Shown: positions 9,218 to 18,415, counted from the stretch's first letter. The stretch: 64,000 nt of DNA from JACCWM01 sp040393065 (GCA_040393065.1 JBEBUW010000011.1:4292-68291), one strand, 5' to 3'. Notes: a model not told the origin generated them from the letters alone. A program made the numbers and translations.

Positions 9218-9469
9218 TCAGTCGACGGCGCCGGCGGTTTCGAGGGAATCGTCGATTTTGGCGGCGGATTCCTGGAGAGCGGCTTCGGCCTGTTGGATGG
9301 CCTGGCGACTTTTCTCGGCGATGTTTTTGGCTTCTTGCTGGAGTTCGGAAGCGGATTGCTCGGGATCGGGAGCGTCGTTGGCGCGGCGCGAGCAGGCGCT
9401 ACAGACCAGGGTGATGGCGAGTAGCGTGGCGAGGAGCTGGAGGACGGAGGTGGGGCGAGCAGCGCGCAT
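9218..9469 (-). CDS. Small lipoprotein with coiled-coil, function unknown
   Basis: About 83 residues. A positively charged start and hydrophobic stretch (VLQLLATLLAITLVCSAC) end in a lipobox-like LVCSAC, then an Ala/Glu/Gln-rich amphipathic helix predicted as a coiled coil (about 35-75). It resembles small Lpp-like or YtxH-like envelope lipoproteins in style only. The ATG at 9469 is chosen because it lies 10 bases after the stop of the upstream gene and starts directly at the signal peptide; a longer in-frame start at 9505 would overlap that gene. Probably the last gene of the operon reading leftward from 13442. Confidence 0.6.
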   Translation of the reverse strand: MRAARPTSVLQLLATLLAITLVCSACSRRANDAPDPEQSASELQQEAKNIAEKSRQAIQQAEAALQESAAKIDDSLETAGAVD

Positions 9470-9479
9470 GGGGCAGCCG

Positions 9480-10070
9480 TTAGATGTGGAGCTTTTCGAG
9501 TTCATCGAAGGAGAGAACGTCGTCGCTCAGTGTGCGCATGATGCGGCTCAGGCGTACCATGAGCTGGCTGAGTTCGGGGTTGTGGAGGAGATCGTTGCTC
9601 CAGAACTGAATGGCGTTCTGGTTGCCGGCGTGTTGGTCGGAAATACGCAGGTGGATATTGATCTCGTCGGGCCGGCGGGCTCGCCGCGCAGGGTTGGTGC
9701 GCCAGAATGGGTGCGTGAGCAAGAGTTTGTAGAACTTTTTCTGATCAGAATCAGAGAGTTGTACGCTCCAGAGCATGTTGTCGTCTTCATCCTCCTGGCG
9801 CCAGCTTAAGAGTAGGCGTCCGTTGCCGGATAATTGAAGGGTAACGATTCCCAGAGCGTCATAGCTGCCACCGATCTGACAAAAGAAGTGGAGGCCGCGA
9901 GGGTCCTCTTGCTGTTCGACCGAATTTTTGAGCCGCCGCTCCAGAAGTTCAAATGGATCGGACACGAAACAACCTCCGAGCTGGGATGGGCATGCGGCGA
10001 ATATTAAAAGAAGGAGATGGTATACCGGACGTCTCCGGGGCATGGAAATGAATTGCCGCGGCTCCTTCAT
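9480..10070 (-). CDS. Probable exported or lipoprotein, function unknown
   Basis: The protein has 196 residues. Its N-terminal hydrophobic segment (YHLLLLIFAAC) is followed by LGGC, so either cysteine could be a lipidation site. The mature part is mixed alpha/beta with a central strand pair (GIVTLQLSGNGRLLLSW) and a C-terminal helix. It matches no family I recognise. An alternative ATG at 10043 would give a tidier signal peptide. It lies 57 bases after the large metalloprotease/propeller gene and just before a small lipoprotein gene, suggesting co-expression of three envelope proteins. Confidence 0.55.
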   Translation of the reverse strand: MKEPRQFISMPRRRPVYHLLLLIFAACPSQLGGCFVSDPFELLERRLKNSVEQQEDPRGLHFFCQIGGSYDALGIVTLQLSGNGRLLLSWRQEDEDDNMLWSVQLSDSDQKKFYKLLLTHPFWRTNPARRARRPDEINIHLRISDQHAGNQNAIQFWSNDLLHNPELSQLMVRLSRIMRTLSDDVLSFDELEKLHI

Positions 10071-10127
10071 ATATCTTGGGCATTTGCTGCGTCAAGGCGC
10101 TCATCACGGATGTCAGGGAGCGGAGGA

Positions 10128-13100
10128 TTACCAGTAGCGCCAGCCGAGTGAAAAGTTGGTGATCCAGTCGCCCTGTGCGGGGAGTTTGATGGCGCCGATG
10201 TCGAGTGGTTTTGCGAAGTGCAGGCGAAAAACAATGGGGCCGAGGCCGAAATTAAAGCCGGTGACCAGGCTAAAGGCGCGGCGATCCCAGAGAAGTTGCA
10301 TGTCATCGCCGACGGCGCCGAAGTCTGCGCCGAGGATGCCTTCGAGATCGACGATGGGCAGGCGGACCAGGAAATTTAAGGGGAGGCGGAATTCGGCTTT
10401 GGTGAAAAAGAAGCGTTGGCCGAGCAGAAAATCAGTATCGCCAAATCGCACGCCGCGCAGGGTATCGAAGCTGGACAGGTAGAACTGGCGGGCGAGTTCG
10501 CCGCCGTAGGTGGTGCCGACGGCGCCGCGCAGGGAGAAATTGATGCGGCCGTGGATCGGGAAATACTGTTCGGCGTCGAGGCGCACATGTCCGTGGGTGA
10601 CGGATTGGAAAGGCTGCAGGTTGAGGGTGTGTTCGAGCAAAACGGAGTTGCCGGAGATCGGGCCGGTGGCGGGATGGTACAGGATGGTGTTGTAGCCAAT
10701 GCTGACCGAGGGGCTGGTCTGGAAGTGGGTGCCTTTGTTTTCGTCGTTCCAGAGTTGGATGAAATCCTGGTCGGGTTCGCCGGCGATTTCACGGTTTCGT
10801 TCGCGTCGGTGTTTGAAGAAGTCTTTGGTGCCGGTGGGCAAAAAGTTTGTGGCGGCGCCGGCGGCCAGATCGCCCTGGAGGTAGAGAAAGCGGTTGAGGG
10901 GGTAGCGCACGGTGCCGCGTGCGCCATAAAAGCGTTCGCCGGTGAGGACGTGATCCAGGGTTTCGAAGGGTTGATCGACGCGGTACAGGACGTCCTGGAA
11001 CAGGCCGGCGCCCCAGATCAGGCGGCTTTCCTGGTTGAGGTAGAGCAGGTTTGCGACGGTGTTTTCCATGGAGCCGTAGGCCATGGCATCGAGGAAGATG
11101 GCGTGGTTGCGGAGGCGATCGTGGGAGAGGACGGTGAGCTGGCCAAAGATGCCGGAGCCGCTGGCGCCCATGATTCCGAAGATGTTGGCGAGTTCCCAGT
11201 TGCGGAAGGCCAGGGCGTTGTAGGCTTCGGAACCGTCGAGGGAGCGGCGCGGCAGGGGCAGGGGCGCGGCCTGGGCGGTGGGTTTGTCGAGGGTGTGGAC
11301 CGCGAGCAGGCGGCTTTCGGGGATGCGGACGGGCTGGCGGCGGCCGCGGTGGTGGTACAGGGCCCAGAAGCTGCCGTCGGGGCCGGGGCTCAGGTCGAAC
11401 AGGCCGGTGACCATGTCGGTGCGGCGGACCAGTCCGCCTTCGACGATTTCGTAGAGGTTGGCGCGGCCGGCGTCGAAGGATGAGAAGAGGATGCGTCCAT
11501 CGGAAAGGGCGCGGATGTCGAAGTGGTCGCGCGCTTCAAAGGTCAGGCGTTTGGAGCCGGCGGGGTTTTCGAAATCGTAGAGAAAGAGGTTGTAAAAGCC
11601 GTGGCCGGTGGCGTCGGAAGAATAGACGATGCCGTCGGGGCCCCAGGAGACGCTGCGTTCGGCGTATTCGTCGTCGGTGACGCGGGTGAGCAGGTAGTCG
11701 TTGTTTTCGAGTGGTCGGAAGATATACAGGTCTTTTTGACCGTCTTCGTTCAGGCCCACGAAGGCGATTTGCTGGCCGTCGGGCGAAAATGCGGGGCTTT
11801 CGGCCGCGAGCAGGTTGTGTTTGGCGAGCTGGTAGGCGATGCGTTTGCCGGGTTTAAGGGTGATTTTCCAGGGTGTGGTCGTGCCGCCTTCGAGTGGAGC
11901 GACGCGTTCGGCGGCGTGCTCGAAGCCTTGCAGGTAGAGGACATCGCGGCCCTGGCTGCTGGCGAAGAAGACAACGGCGTCCTGGGAGATATCAAAGGTG
12001 CGGCCGCTGACGGGATGGAGTGATTCGAAGCCGGGGCGTCCGTCGGAGGTGAGCAGGCGGCTGTCGTCGGGCTTGCGGATATCGACGACGGACAGGTTGA
12101 CGCTGCCGGTTTCGGGGCTGATGGAGCGGTACATGATCAGGTTGCCGTCCGGCGAGGTGGTGATGGTCTGGACGATGCCCTGGAGGTCGTTGAGAAAAAG
12201 GACGTCGGGGGCGTCTTGCTCGGAGACCAGGAAGCTGGCGTAGGAGCGGTGTTTGAGCCAGGCTTCGAATTTGGCGGCGATGACTCGGGATTCTTCTTTG
12301 GTGATCCGGGTAAGCAGGGTGCGAAAGTCGATGGCGCTGCGGTCTTTGCTGGTGTCGTCGAGCAGGAGTGGGGATTGTTCGAGAACTTTTTGGAGGGTAC
12401 CTTGGCCGTAGGTTTCTTCGAGAAAGGCGACGCGTACCTGGCCGATTTTGTAGGTCCACAGACCGCTGTAGGGGCGGTCTTCGAAGAAATCGAGCATGAC
12501 GTAGCCGCGCATCGGGTCGGGGTTCAAAAGCAGGTCGCGGGCGATCATTTCGGTTTCGGGGTCGAGTCCTCGGTGAGAATAGTATTCGGCGATGCCTTCA
12601 ATGAACCAGAGCGGGACGTAGTCGAGCGGATCGGCGGCGAGTTTGGCCTGGTCGGCGATGTCACGGACTTTTTGGATGGTGAACTGGTGGACCATTTCGT
12701 GGGTGGAGACGTGCTGGAAGAGGCGGTGATCTCCAAAGTAGGGGAGCACGAGTTGGAGGTCTTTGCGGCTGGTGACACCGAGCACGCCTTCCTGGATGGG
12801 AAAGATATTGGTCTGCAGAAATTCCTGGTAGCTGTTGTAGAGGATGTAGGGAAGCGTTTTTTGGGGGACGTGGCGAAATTCTTTGACGAGGTAATCGTAG
12901 GAGGCTTCGATGAAGGCGGCGGCGCGCTCGGCGATGTGGCGCTCGCGTTCGTAGAAGAACATGCGTACGCCGCCGGATTGATCGGAGGGCGGTCGGTGCG
13001 AGGGATGGGCGGGCAAAAGGGGTGCGGGCGCTTTCTGGCCGGTGTCGGGCGGTGTGCCGGGCGGGCTGGTCGGGGCGTCCTGCGCAAAGGTCGAAGGCTG

Positions 13101-13442
13101 TGGTGATGCGTAGGCGTGGGGCGGAGCGCCGGCAGTATGCTGGCTGAAATTCAGGTAAGAGCGCAGGGTAGTGGGCGGCGCGTCGGTCATTTTGCCTGGA
13201 AGATCAAAGCGCAGGCTTTTGAGCGGGTTGCCGTGCTTGATCGAGTCGGCATCGCTGGTATCGGCTTTGGGGCCGACGAGGATATCGATGTGGTGCCATT
13301 CGAAGTCGAAATAGCGTACGTTGCTCTGGTTGGGGCGCTGCGGGTAGACAAAAATCTGCGCCTGAACATCGGCAGAGAGTCCGAAAAGGACGAACAAGGC
13401 GGCGAGACAGCGCAGCAGGCGACTGGTCTGGTTTGAGACCAT
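10128..13442 (-). CDS. Gluzincin-type metalloprotease fused to TolB-like propeller and Omp85-like barrel
   Basis: The protein has about 1104 residues with a signal peptide (LAALFVLFGLSADVQA). A peptidase-MA-like domain (about 150-330) carries HEMVHQF (zinc-binding HExxH, near 248) and, about 50 residues later, WFIEGIAEYYS with the third ligand glutamate. A WD40/PD40 propeller follows at about 400-740 (repeats such as SPDGQQIAFVGLNEDGQKDLYI). The last 300 residues are strand-rich with a TLRGVRFGD motif like the LRGxR of BamA/TamA barrels, and end in aromatic WRYW. It is therefore probably an outer-membrane barrel with a periplasmic or surface protease head. The start at 13442 has GTGGAG seven bases upstream. 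Substrate is unknown. Confidence 0.8.
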   Translation of the reverse strand: MVSNQTSRLLRCLAALFVLFGLSADVQAQIFVYPQRPNQSNVRYFDFEWHHIDILVGPKADTSDADSIKHGNPLKSLRFDLPGKMTDAPPTTLRSYLNFSQHTAGAPPHAYASPQPSTFAQDAPTSPPGTPPDTGQKAPAPLLPAHPSHRPPSDQSGGVRMFFYERERHIAERAAAFIEASYDYLVKEFRHVPQKTLPYILYNSYQEFLQTNIFPIQEGVLGVTSRKDLQLVLPYFGDHRLFQHVSTHEMVHQFTIQKVRDIADQAKLAADPLDYVPLWFIEGIAEYYSHRGLDPETEMIARDLLLNPDPMRGYVMLDFFEDRPYSGLWTYKIGQVRVAFLEETYGQGTLQKVLEQSPLLLDDTSKDRSAIDFRTLLTRITKEESRVIAAKFEAWLKHRSYASFLVSEQDAPDVLFLNDLQGIVQTITTSPDGNLIMYRSISPETGSVNLSVVDIRKPDDSRLLTSDGRPGFESLHPVSGRTFDISQDAVVFFASSQGRDVLYLQGFEHAAERVAPLEGGTTTPWKITLKPGKRIAYQLAKHNLLAAESPAFSPDGQQIAFVGLNEDGQKDLYIFRPLENNDYLLTRVTDDEYAERSVSWGPDGIVYSSDATGHGFYNLFLYDFENPAGSKRLTFEARDHFDIRALSDGRILFSSFDAGRANLYEIVEGGLVRRTDMVTGLFDLSPGPDGSFWALYHHRGRRQPVRIPESRLLAVHTLDKPTAQAAPLPLPRRSLDGSEAYNALAFRNWELANIFGIMGASGSGIFGQLTVLSHDRLRNHAIFLDAMAYGSMENTVANLLYLNQESRLIWGAGLFQDVLYRVDQPFETLDHVLTGERFYGARGTVRYPLNRFLYLQGDLAAGAATNFLPTGTKDFFKHRRERNREIAGEPDQDFIQLWNDENKGTHFQTSPSVSIGYNTILYHPATGPISGNSVLLEHTLNLQPFQSVTHGHVRLDAEQYFPIHGRINFSLRGAVGTTYGGELARQFYLSSFDTLRGVRFGDTDFLLGQRFFFTKAEFRLPLNFLVRLPIVDLEGILGADFGAVGDDMQLLWDRRAFSLVTGFNFGLGPIVFRLHFAKPLDIGAIKLPAQGDWITNFSLGWRYW

Positions 13443-13683
13443 GCGAGGCTCCACGGTAGCAACGAGAAAGTGCAATCAGAGGACGAGAGTGTGCCCTGAA
13501 CTCAATTGAAATGATGTTGGTTCTAAACATGGTAAGGTGTATTCAAATAGCAAGGTTTGCGGCGCTTGAAGTTGAAAGATCTTGCAGAAGAGGCTTGTTG
13601 TGGTTGGTTTCTGGCGAATCATGACGTAATTTTGCGGGCTTCTGTTGGAAACATCGCTTGACTGGATTTTTGGAGACCTACGT

Positions 13684-14595
13684 ATGAAACCACTGTTGGT
13701 GGCGCTTCCGGGGAATCAGGAGTTGGCTAGGGCGCTGGCGGCGCGGCTGGACGCAGAGATTGCGCAGGCGGTGATCCGCCAGTTTCCCGACGGCGAATCG
13801 TATCTGCGCTACAATACGGAGCTTGCGGGGCGTGATGTGTTGCTGGTCTGTACTTTGAGTCGACCGGATGCGCAGGCGATGCCGCTGATGTTTGCGGCCG
13901 AGGCGGCGCGTGAGCTGGGGGCGGCGTCGGTGGCGCTGATTTCGCCCTATCTTTCCTATATGCGTCAGGACGCGCGGTTTTTTCCGGGCGAGGTTGTGAC
14001 GTCGCGGCATTTCGCGGGGTGGTTGTCGCGGACGTTTGACTGGCTGGTGACGATCGACCCGCATTTGCATCGTTATCGCTCGTTGGACGAGCTGTATTCG
14101 ATACCGACGCAGGTGGTGCAGGCGGCGCCGTGGATAGCGCGCTGGGTTGAGCGTCACGTGGAAAATCCGGTGCTGGTCGGGCCGGACGAGGAAAGCGAGC
14201 AGTGGGTGCGGGCGGTGGCAGAGGTTGCGGATCTACCGTTTGTGATTCTGGAAAAGGTGCGCAGCGGAGACCGGGAAGTGGAGGTTTCGGGCGGGATCTG
14301 TGACTCGTGGAAAGACCATACGCCGGTGATTCTGGACGATATTATTTCGACGGGCCGCACCATGTTTGAGACGCTGGAAGTCCTGCAGAACGCCGGGATG
14401 CGTGCGCCGGTTTGTATTGGTGTGCACGGTGTTTTTGTGGATGCGGCTTATGAGGAGCTTCTGGGCGGGGGCGTGGCGCGGGTGGTGACGTGCAATACGA
14501 TTACGCACGTTTCGAATGAGATTGATGTGCTGGAGGGGCTTGGTGCGGCCGTGGCCGGGATGCTGGAGGAGTACGGGAAGGCCGGGCGGGGCTAA
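13684..14595 (+). CDS. Ribose-phosphate diphosphokinase-like phosphoribosyltransferase
   Basis: Probably makes PRPP from ribose 5-phosphate and ATP. The 303-residue protein has the two-lobed PRPP-synthetase layout. The N-lobe has QFPDGESYLRY and ISPYLSYMRQDARFFPGEVVTSRHFA. The C-lobe carries the PRPP-binding loop VILDDIISTGRTM. It is most like the archaeal/thermophile class of short enzymes, and a second, canonical prs may exist elsewhere in the genome. The ATG at 13684 with GGAG eight bases upstream is preferred to an in-frame start at 13645. The gene diverges from the metalloprotease/propeller gene across a 241-base spacer. Confidence 0.8.
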   Translation: MKPLLVALPGNQELARALAARLDAEIAQAVIRQFPDGESYLRYNTELAGRDVLLVCTLSRPDAQAMPLMFAAEAARELGAASVALISPYLSYMRQDARFFPGEVVTSRHFAGWLSRTFDWLVTIDPHLHRYRSLDELYSIPTQVVQAAPWIARWVERHVENPVLVGPDEESEQWVRAVAEVADLPFVILEKVRSGDREVEVSGGICDSWKDHTPVILDDIISTGRTMFETLEVLQNAGMRAPVCIGVHGVFVDAAYEELLGGGVARVVTCNTITHVSNEIDVLEGLGAAVAGMLEEYGKAGRG

Positions 14596-14619
14596 ACCTC
14601 AAACGTAATCAGTACAGGT

Positions 14620-14660
14620 GTGTCTCGCGCGAAGCCGCGAAGCCGCTGAGGAAAGCACAG
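14620..14660. repeat. Dispersed 'cgcgaagccgcgaag' repeat
   Basis: GTGTCTCGCGCGAAGCCGCG followed by 'aagccgctgaggaaagcac' recurs almost unchanged at 39310-39340. It belongs to the same family as the 'aaggcgcgaaggcgcgaa' blocks elsewhere. It lies in the 386-base spacer 14596-14981, where I see no gene; the open frames there have no family resemblance. Confidence 0.6.
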
Positions 14661-14981
14661 CAAAGACTGAAGATTGGGGGAAAACGTCAGAAAAGATGCG
14701 TGGTGCGCCCAATTTTGGGTGTTGGACCGTGTCGAAATGTTCGGTTGTGGGGTGTCGCTAAAAGCACTGGTGCGGCCGGTCGTGCGATGCGCGTCTGGAC
14801 GTCCACCTACCCGTGCGTAAACTGCTCTGTTATGGTCGAACAGCGTTCTAAGACAACACGGCGAGCTCGTTTTTCTTTGTCTGAATTGGTCTGAAAATAG
14901 GGCGAGGAGATCCCGTTGAATCCCTGGAAGATGTAGAGTAGTCACGAAAACACATTGTTCTCTTATGACACAGGATGCCCC

Positions 14982-15512
14982 ATGAAACTTTTTAATTTTG
15001 CTCTTGTTCTCAGTATGTTTCTTGCCTTCACGATGGGTTGTCAGGAGTCAACGCCGGCTCAACCAGAGGATTTCACTGGTCAGGTGGACCGTGCATCGAT
15101 TCTCGAGGGTGACTCACGCTGGGCGAATGCCTTCGATGAGTTACAAATTGACGAGGAACACGCCGTGGCCCTTAGCGCCGTCGAGCCCGGCGCGCATATC
15201 GACGTCTATCTGGGCGTCTGGTGTCCGGACAGCGTGCGCGAAGTGACTCGCCTATGGAAAGCTCTCGACATGGCCGGCGAGGTACCCTTCTCGGTGGACT
15301 ATCTCGGGCTGGACCGCACGATGAAATCCGGCGTCGACTCTATCGACGACTCTGTCGAGCAGTTCGACATCATCACCGTGCCGACCTTCATCGTCTATCG
15401 CGGTGACGAGGAGGTTGGCCGCGTTATCGAAAAGTCGCCCACTACGATTGAAAAGGACCTGCTGGACCTGCTTACCGGCGTGCGCACGGGAAAAATTTCC
15501 GCCACGCGGTAA
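14982..15512 (+). CDS. Thioredoxin-fold lipoprotein with WCPDS active-site variant
   Basis: The protein has 176 residues. A signal peptide ends in the lipobox FTMGC (Cys at about 20). The mature part is thioredoxin-like: a strand DVYLGVWCPDS where thioredoxins have WCxxC, a helix, a second strand FSVDYLGLD, the cis-proline motif VPTFIVYRGDEEVGR and a C-terminal helix. The second cysteine of the CxxC pair is serine, so a simple disulfide reductase role is unlikely; a monothiol or binding role is possible. The ATG at 14982 has AGGA six bases upstream. Codons end far more often in C than in neighbouring plus-strand genes, hinting at transfer or inversion. Confidence 0.75.
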   Translation: MKLFNFALVLSMFLAFTMGCQESTPAQPEDFTGQVDRASILEGDSRWANAFDELQIDEEHAVALSAVEPGAHIDVYLGVWCPDSVREVTRLWKALDMAGEVPFSVDYLGLDRTMKSGVDSIDDSVEQFDIITVPTFIVYRGDEEVGRVIEKSPTTIEKDLLDLLTGVRTGKISATR

Positions 15513-15555
15513 AGGCTTAGAGGAAAGCAAGGGGGGGGCGTAAATTGGCGGGGCG

Positions 15556-16305
15556 TTAGAGATCGCCAAAAGCAGACTGGAGAAGGGTGAGGCCGACGAT
15601 GCCGGCGGTTTCGCTTCGGAGGATCCGGGGGCCGAAGCTGCAGGGGTGGACGTTGTGTTGGAGGAGGAGGGCGATTTCGTGTTCATCGAAGCCGCCTTCG
15701 GGGCCGATCCAGAGGGCGATGGAGCGGGGATTTTCGGTGGTTGTCTGGCTGATGGTCTGATCGGGGGAAAGGGTGGTGTGGGCGACAAATTGGAGAGATT
15801 CGGAGCGGTTTTGGAGGGCCCGGGCGATGGTCTGGGGCGCTTCGATGTGGGGGACGCGGGTGCGTTTGCACTGGCGGGCGGCGCTGGCGGTGATTTTTTG
15901 CCAGCGTTCCAGGCGCGCGGCGTGTTTGGAGGCAGGGATGCTGACGACGGTGCGTGATGTTTCGAGCGGGATGATTTTGTGAACGCCGAGTTCGGTGGAT
16001 TTTTCGAGAAGCCAGTCCCAGCGGTCGCCTTTGGGGATGGCTTGCAGCAAGGTGATTTCGAGAGGGCTTTCGCCGAAATCACTGGTGCGGTCGTCGATGG
16101 TTTCGACGAGAACTTCGTCCGTCGAAACCGAAACCAGGTCGACCAGAACGCTGCGGCCGGTGCCGTCGAAGAGCTCGACGCGTGTGCCGGGGGTAAGGCG
16201 GAGCACGGTGCGCAGATAGTGGGCAGCGGCCGGCGGCAGGGGAAATTGCGCGGGCAGGGTGCCGGGGGCGGCCAGGGTTTCGGGTTCGACGGGGACGCGG
16301 CGCAT
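15556..16305 (-). CDS. rsmE: 16S rRNA m3U1498 methyltransferase
   Basis: N3-methylates U1498 of 16S rRNA. The 249-residue protein has the RsmE layout: an N-terminal PUA-like part (HYLRTVLRLTPGTRVELFDG) and a C-terminal SPOUT knot domain. Visible motifs are QAIPKGDRWDWLLEKSTELG, ASAARQCKRTRVP and the SAM-binding LWIGPEGGFDEHE, ending in the knot LGPRILRSETAG-type sequence (here FGPRILRSETAGIVGL). The start lies 5 bases after the stop of prmA, a common pairing, so they are one transcript. Confidence 0.95.
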   Translation of the reverse strand: MRRVPVEPETLAAPGTLPAQFPLPPAAAHYLRTVLRLTPGTRVELFDGTGRSVLVDLVSVSTDEVLVETIDDRTSDFGESPLEITLLQAIPKGDRWDWLLEKSTELGVHKIIPLETSRTVVSIPASKHAARLERWQKITASAARQCKRTRVPHIEAPQTIARALQNRSESLQFVAHTTLSPDQTISQTTTENPRSIALWIGPEGGFDEHEIALLLQHNVHPCSFGPRILRSETAGIVGLTLLQSAFGDL

Positions 16306-16310
16306 GGGTT

Positions 16311-17264
16311 TTATGCCTGGGTGGAAGTTTGCTCAAAAAGTAGGGCGACCCATTCTGCGGCCTGACGTTGTTCGGTGAGTTTCCAGCCCGGAGTGGTGAA
16401 GCCGGCGATGACTTCGGCGGCTTTGTCTTCGGTGATGCCGCTCAAAATCAGTTTTCCGGTGCCGGGAACGACGCGGGCGATGAGGTCTTCGCGCAGTTCG
16501 AGCAAAACGTGGGGCAGGATGTTGGCGACTACGATATCGAAGTTTTCGGTGACGTCTTCGAGCGGGGTGGTGTTGAGGACGACATCGTTCTGGAGATCAT
16601 TGGCGACAAGGTTTTCGTTGGCAACGCCGACGGCTACAGCGTCGTTGTCGATGCCAAGGACGGGTTTTGCGCCCAATCGACTAGCCGCCATCGCCAATAT
16701 CCCGGAGCCGCAGCCCACATCAAAAAGGCTCGCCGGCGGTGCATCGGCGGGAATTTTAGCGAGCAGATCGTCAAGGATCTGGGCGCAGAGTTGGGTGGTT
16801 TCGTGGGTGCCGGTGCCGAAGGCCATGCCGGGTTCGATGACCAGACGTGTGCCGCCCTCGGGAGCTTCGAAAGTCTCCCAGGGGGGGCCGACGATCACGC
16901 GTTTGGAAAGCGCCAGGGGTTTGAAGAAGTCTTTCCAGGCGGTTTCCCAACTACGATCGGTGAAGGGGGCGTAGGAGACGATTTCGGGCTCGGAGTTGGA
17001 TGCGGTGAGCACTTCGAGGGCGCGTTGGTCGTCGGCAGGTGGGCTGGTCTGGATGGTGTCGGCGTCGTGCTCGAAAAATGCGATCAGGCGGGTTTTGCCG
17101 TCGGGCAGCGGGGCCATGGGGGCGCCTTCCATGAAGGTTTCGTGGTCCTGGACTTCGACGCCCTGGGCGCCGCAGTCCCAGAGAAGGGTTGTGGCGGGTT
17201 CGGCGTCGTTGACGAGGAGTTCGAGGCGGTACCAGAGGGGTTCTGCGGGAGTGGTGTCTGACAT
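16311..17264 (-). CDS. prmA: Ribosomal protein L11 methyltransferase
   Basis: Trimethylates lysines and the N-terminus of ribosomal protein L11. The 317-residue protein has the PrmA N-terminal substrate-recognition domain (about 1-110). It is followed by the class I methyltransferase domain with VIEPGMAFGTGTHETTQ, the SAM loop SLFDVGCGSGILAMAA and the NILPHVLLEL motif. It is the first gene of a two-gene unit with rsmE, reading leftward from a divergent spacer shared with dapA. Confidence 0.96.
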   Translation of the reverse strand: MSDTTPAEPLWYRLELLVNDAEPATTLLWDCGAQGVEVQDHETFMEGAPMAPLPDGKTRLIAFFEHDADTIQTSPPADDQRALEVLTASNSEPEIVSYAPFTDRSWETAWKDFFKPLALSKRVIVGPPWETFEAPEGGTRLVIEPGMAFGTGTHETTQLCAQILDDLLAKIPADAPPASLFDVGCGSGILAMAASRLGAKPVLGIDNDAVAVGVANENLVANDLQNDVVLNTTPLEDVTENFDIVVANILPHVLLELREDLIARVVPGTGKLILSGITEDKAAEVIAGFTTPGWKLTEQRQAAEWVALLFEQTSTQA

Positions 17265-17350
17265 TGTTTTCTTGGCTCCGAGAATGCGGTTGGGAAATTC
17301 CGTGTAAATCCGGCTACCTTGTAGACTGAAAAGGTGCGGGGTTCAATGGA

Positions 17351-17402
17351 AAGGCGAAGGCAAAAGGCGCATGCAAAGGCGCGAATGGTCGCGAAGGGAA
17401 GG
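17351..17402. repeat. Dispersed 'ggcgcgaa..gcgaagg' repeat
   Basis: A degenerate copy of the family (ggcaaaaggcgcatgcaaag, gcgcgaatggtcgcgaaggg) lies in the 245-base prmA-dapA spacer. Confidence 0.55.
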
Positions 17403-17430
17403 GACGTACGGGGGATGAATAAATTATCGT

Positions 17431-17458
17431 TTGCGGTTTTGTGGGCGCGTCGTATGGT
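17431..17458 (+). promoter_or_regulatory. Candidate promoter for dapA-dapB
   Basis: TTGCGG (17431-17436), a 16-base spacer and TATGGT (17453-17458) lie about 52 bases before the dapA start. The match to sigma70 is moderate. Confidence 0.3.
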
Positions 17459-17509
17459 CTGTGAGAAGTATTGCGGGAATTACAAGGACTTGATTACTGA
17501 GGAGAAAAG

Positions 17510-18409
17510 ATGACGAAGACAGCGTTGCGTTTGCAGGGGGCTTTGACGGCGATCATTACACCGTTTGCGAAGGGGCAGGTGGATTATGAGAGTTTGCGGG
17601 CGTTGGTTTCGCGGCAGATCGAGGGCGGGATCGACGGGTTGGTTCCGTGTGGGACGACGGGTGAATCGGTAACGATGTCGGATGAAGAACGGCTCGGGGT
17701 GATTGGCGCGGTGGTGGAGCAGGCCGGTGGGCGTGTGCCGATTGTGGCGGGAACCGGGACGAATGATACGGCGGCGAGTGTGGCGTTTACGAAGCGGGTG
17801 GCGGCGCTGGGTGGTGTGGACGCGGCGCTGGTTGTGACGCCTTATTATAACAAACCGAATCAGGAAGGTTTGTATCGTCATTTTGCGACGATTGCGGACG
17901 AGGGTGGGCTTCCGGTGGTCGTTTATAATGTGCCGGGGCGCACGAATATCTCGTTGACGGCGAAGACGATTGCGCGGCTTGCGGCGCATGGAAATATCGT
18001 CGGCGTCAAAGAGGCATCGGGCGATATGGTGCTGGCGACGCAGATTTTTGAGCAGATCGGGGATTCGATTGCGATGCTTTCGGGTGACGATTTTACGACG
18101 TTTCCGTTTCTGGCGCTGGGTGGTCAGGGATGTATTTCGGTGGTTTCGAATCTTGATCCGGGAGCGATGAGCCAGATGTGTGCGCTGGCCAATCGGGGAG
18201 ATTGGGCGGGGGCGCGTGCGCTGCATATGCAGATTCAGCCGCTTGCGCGGGCGTTGTTTTCGGATGCGAATCCGATTCCAGTCAAGGCGGCGGCAGCGCT
18301 GCTGGGCTGGTGCGGGCCGGATATGCGTGGACCGTTATATGCGCCGGATGATGCAAGTCGTCAGGCGTTGGCAGAAGTTTTGCGTGCTTACGGGCTTTTG
18401 AAGGATTGA
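17510..18409 (+). CDS. dapA: 4-hydroxy-tetrahydrodipicolinate synthase
   Basis: Condenses pyruvate with aspartate semialdehyde in lysine and diaminopimelate synthesis. The 299-residue (beta/alpha)8 enzyme shows GGIDGLVPCGTTGES, TPYYNKPNQEGLYRHF with the catalytic tyrosine, YNVPGRTN and the Schiff-base lysine in IVGVKEASGD. A GAGGAG ribosome site lies just before the ATG. Six bases separate its stop from the ATG of dapB, so the two consecutive pathway steps are co-transcribed. Confidence 0.97.
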   Translation: MTKTALRLQGALTAIITPFAKGQVDYESLRALVSRQIEGGIDGLVPCGTTGESVTMSDEERLGVIGAVVEQAGGRVPIVAGTGTNDTAASVAFTKRVAALGGVDAALVVTPYYNKPNQEGLYRHFATIADEGGLPVVVYNVPGRTNISLTAKTIARLAAHGNIVGVKEASGDMVLATQIFEQIGDSIAMLSGDDFTTFPFLALGGQGCISVVSNLDPGAMSQMCALANRGDWAGARALHMQIQPLARALFSDANPIPVKAAAALLGWCGPDMRGPLYAPDDASRQALAEVLRAYGLLKD

Positions 18410-18415
18410 GAAAAA

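Noticed and set aside
14592..14945. Minus-strand open frame of about 117 codons
   Set aside because: It runs through a dispersed repeat and has no recognisable features or start signal.
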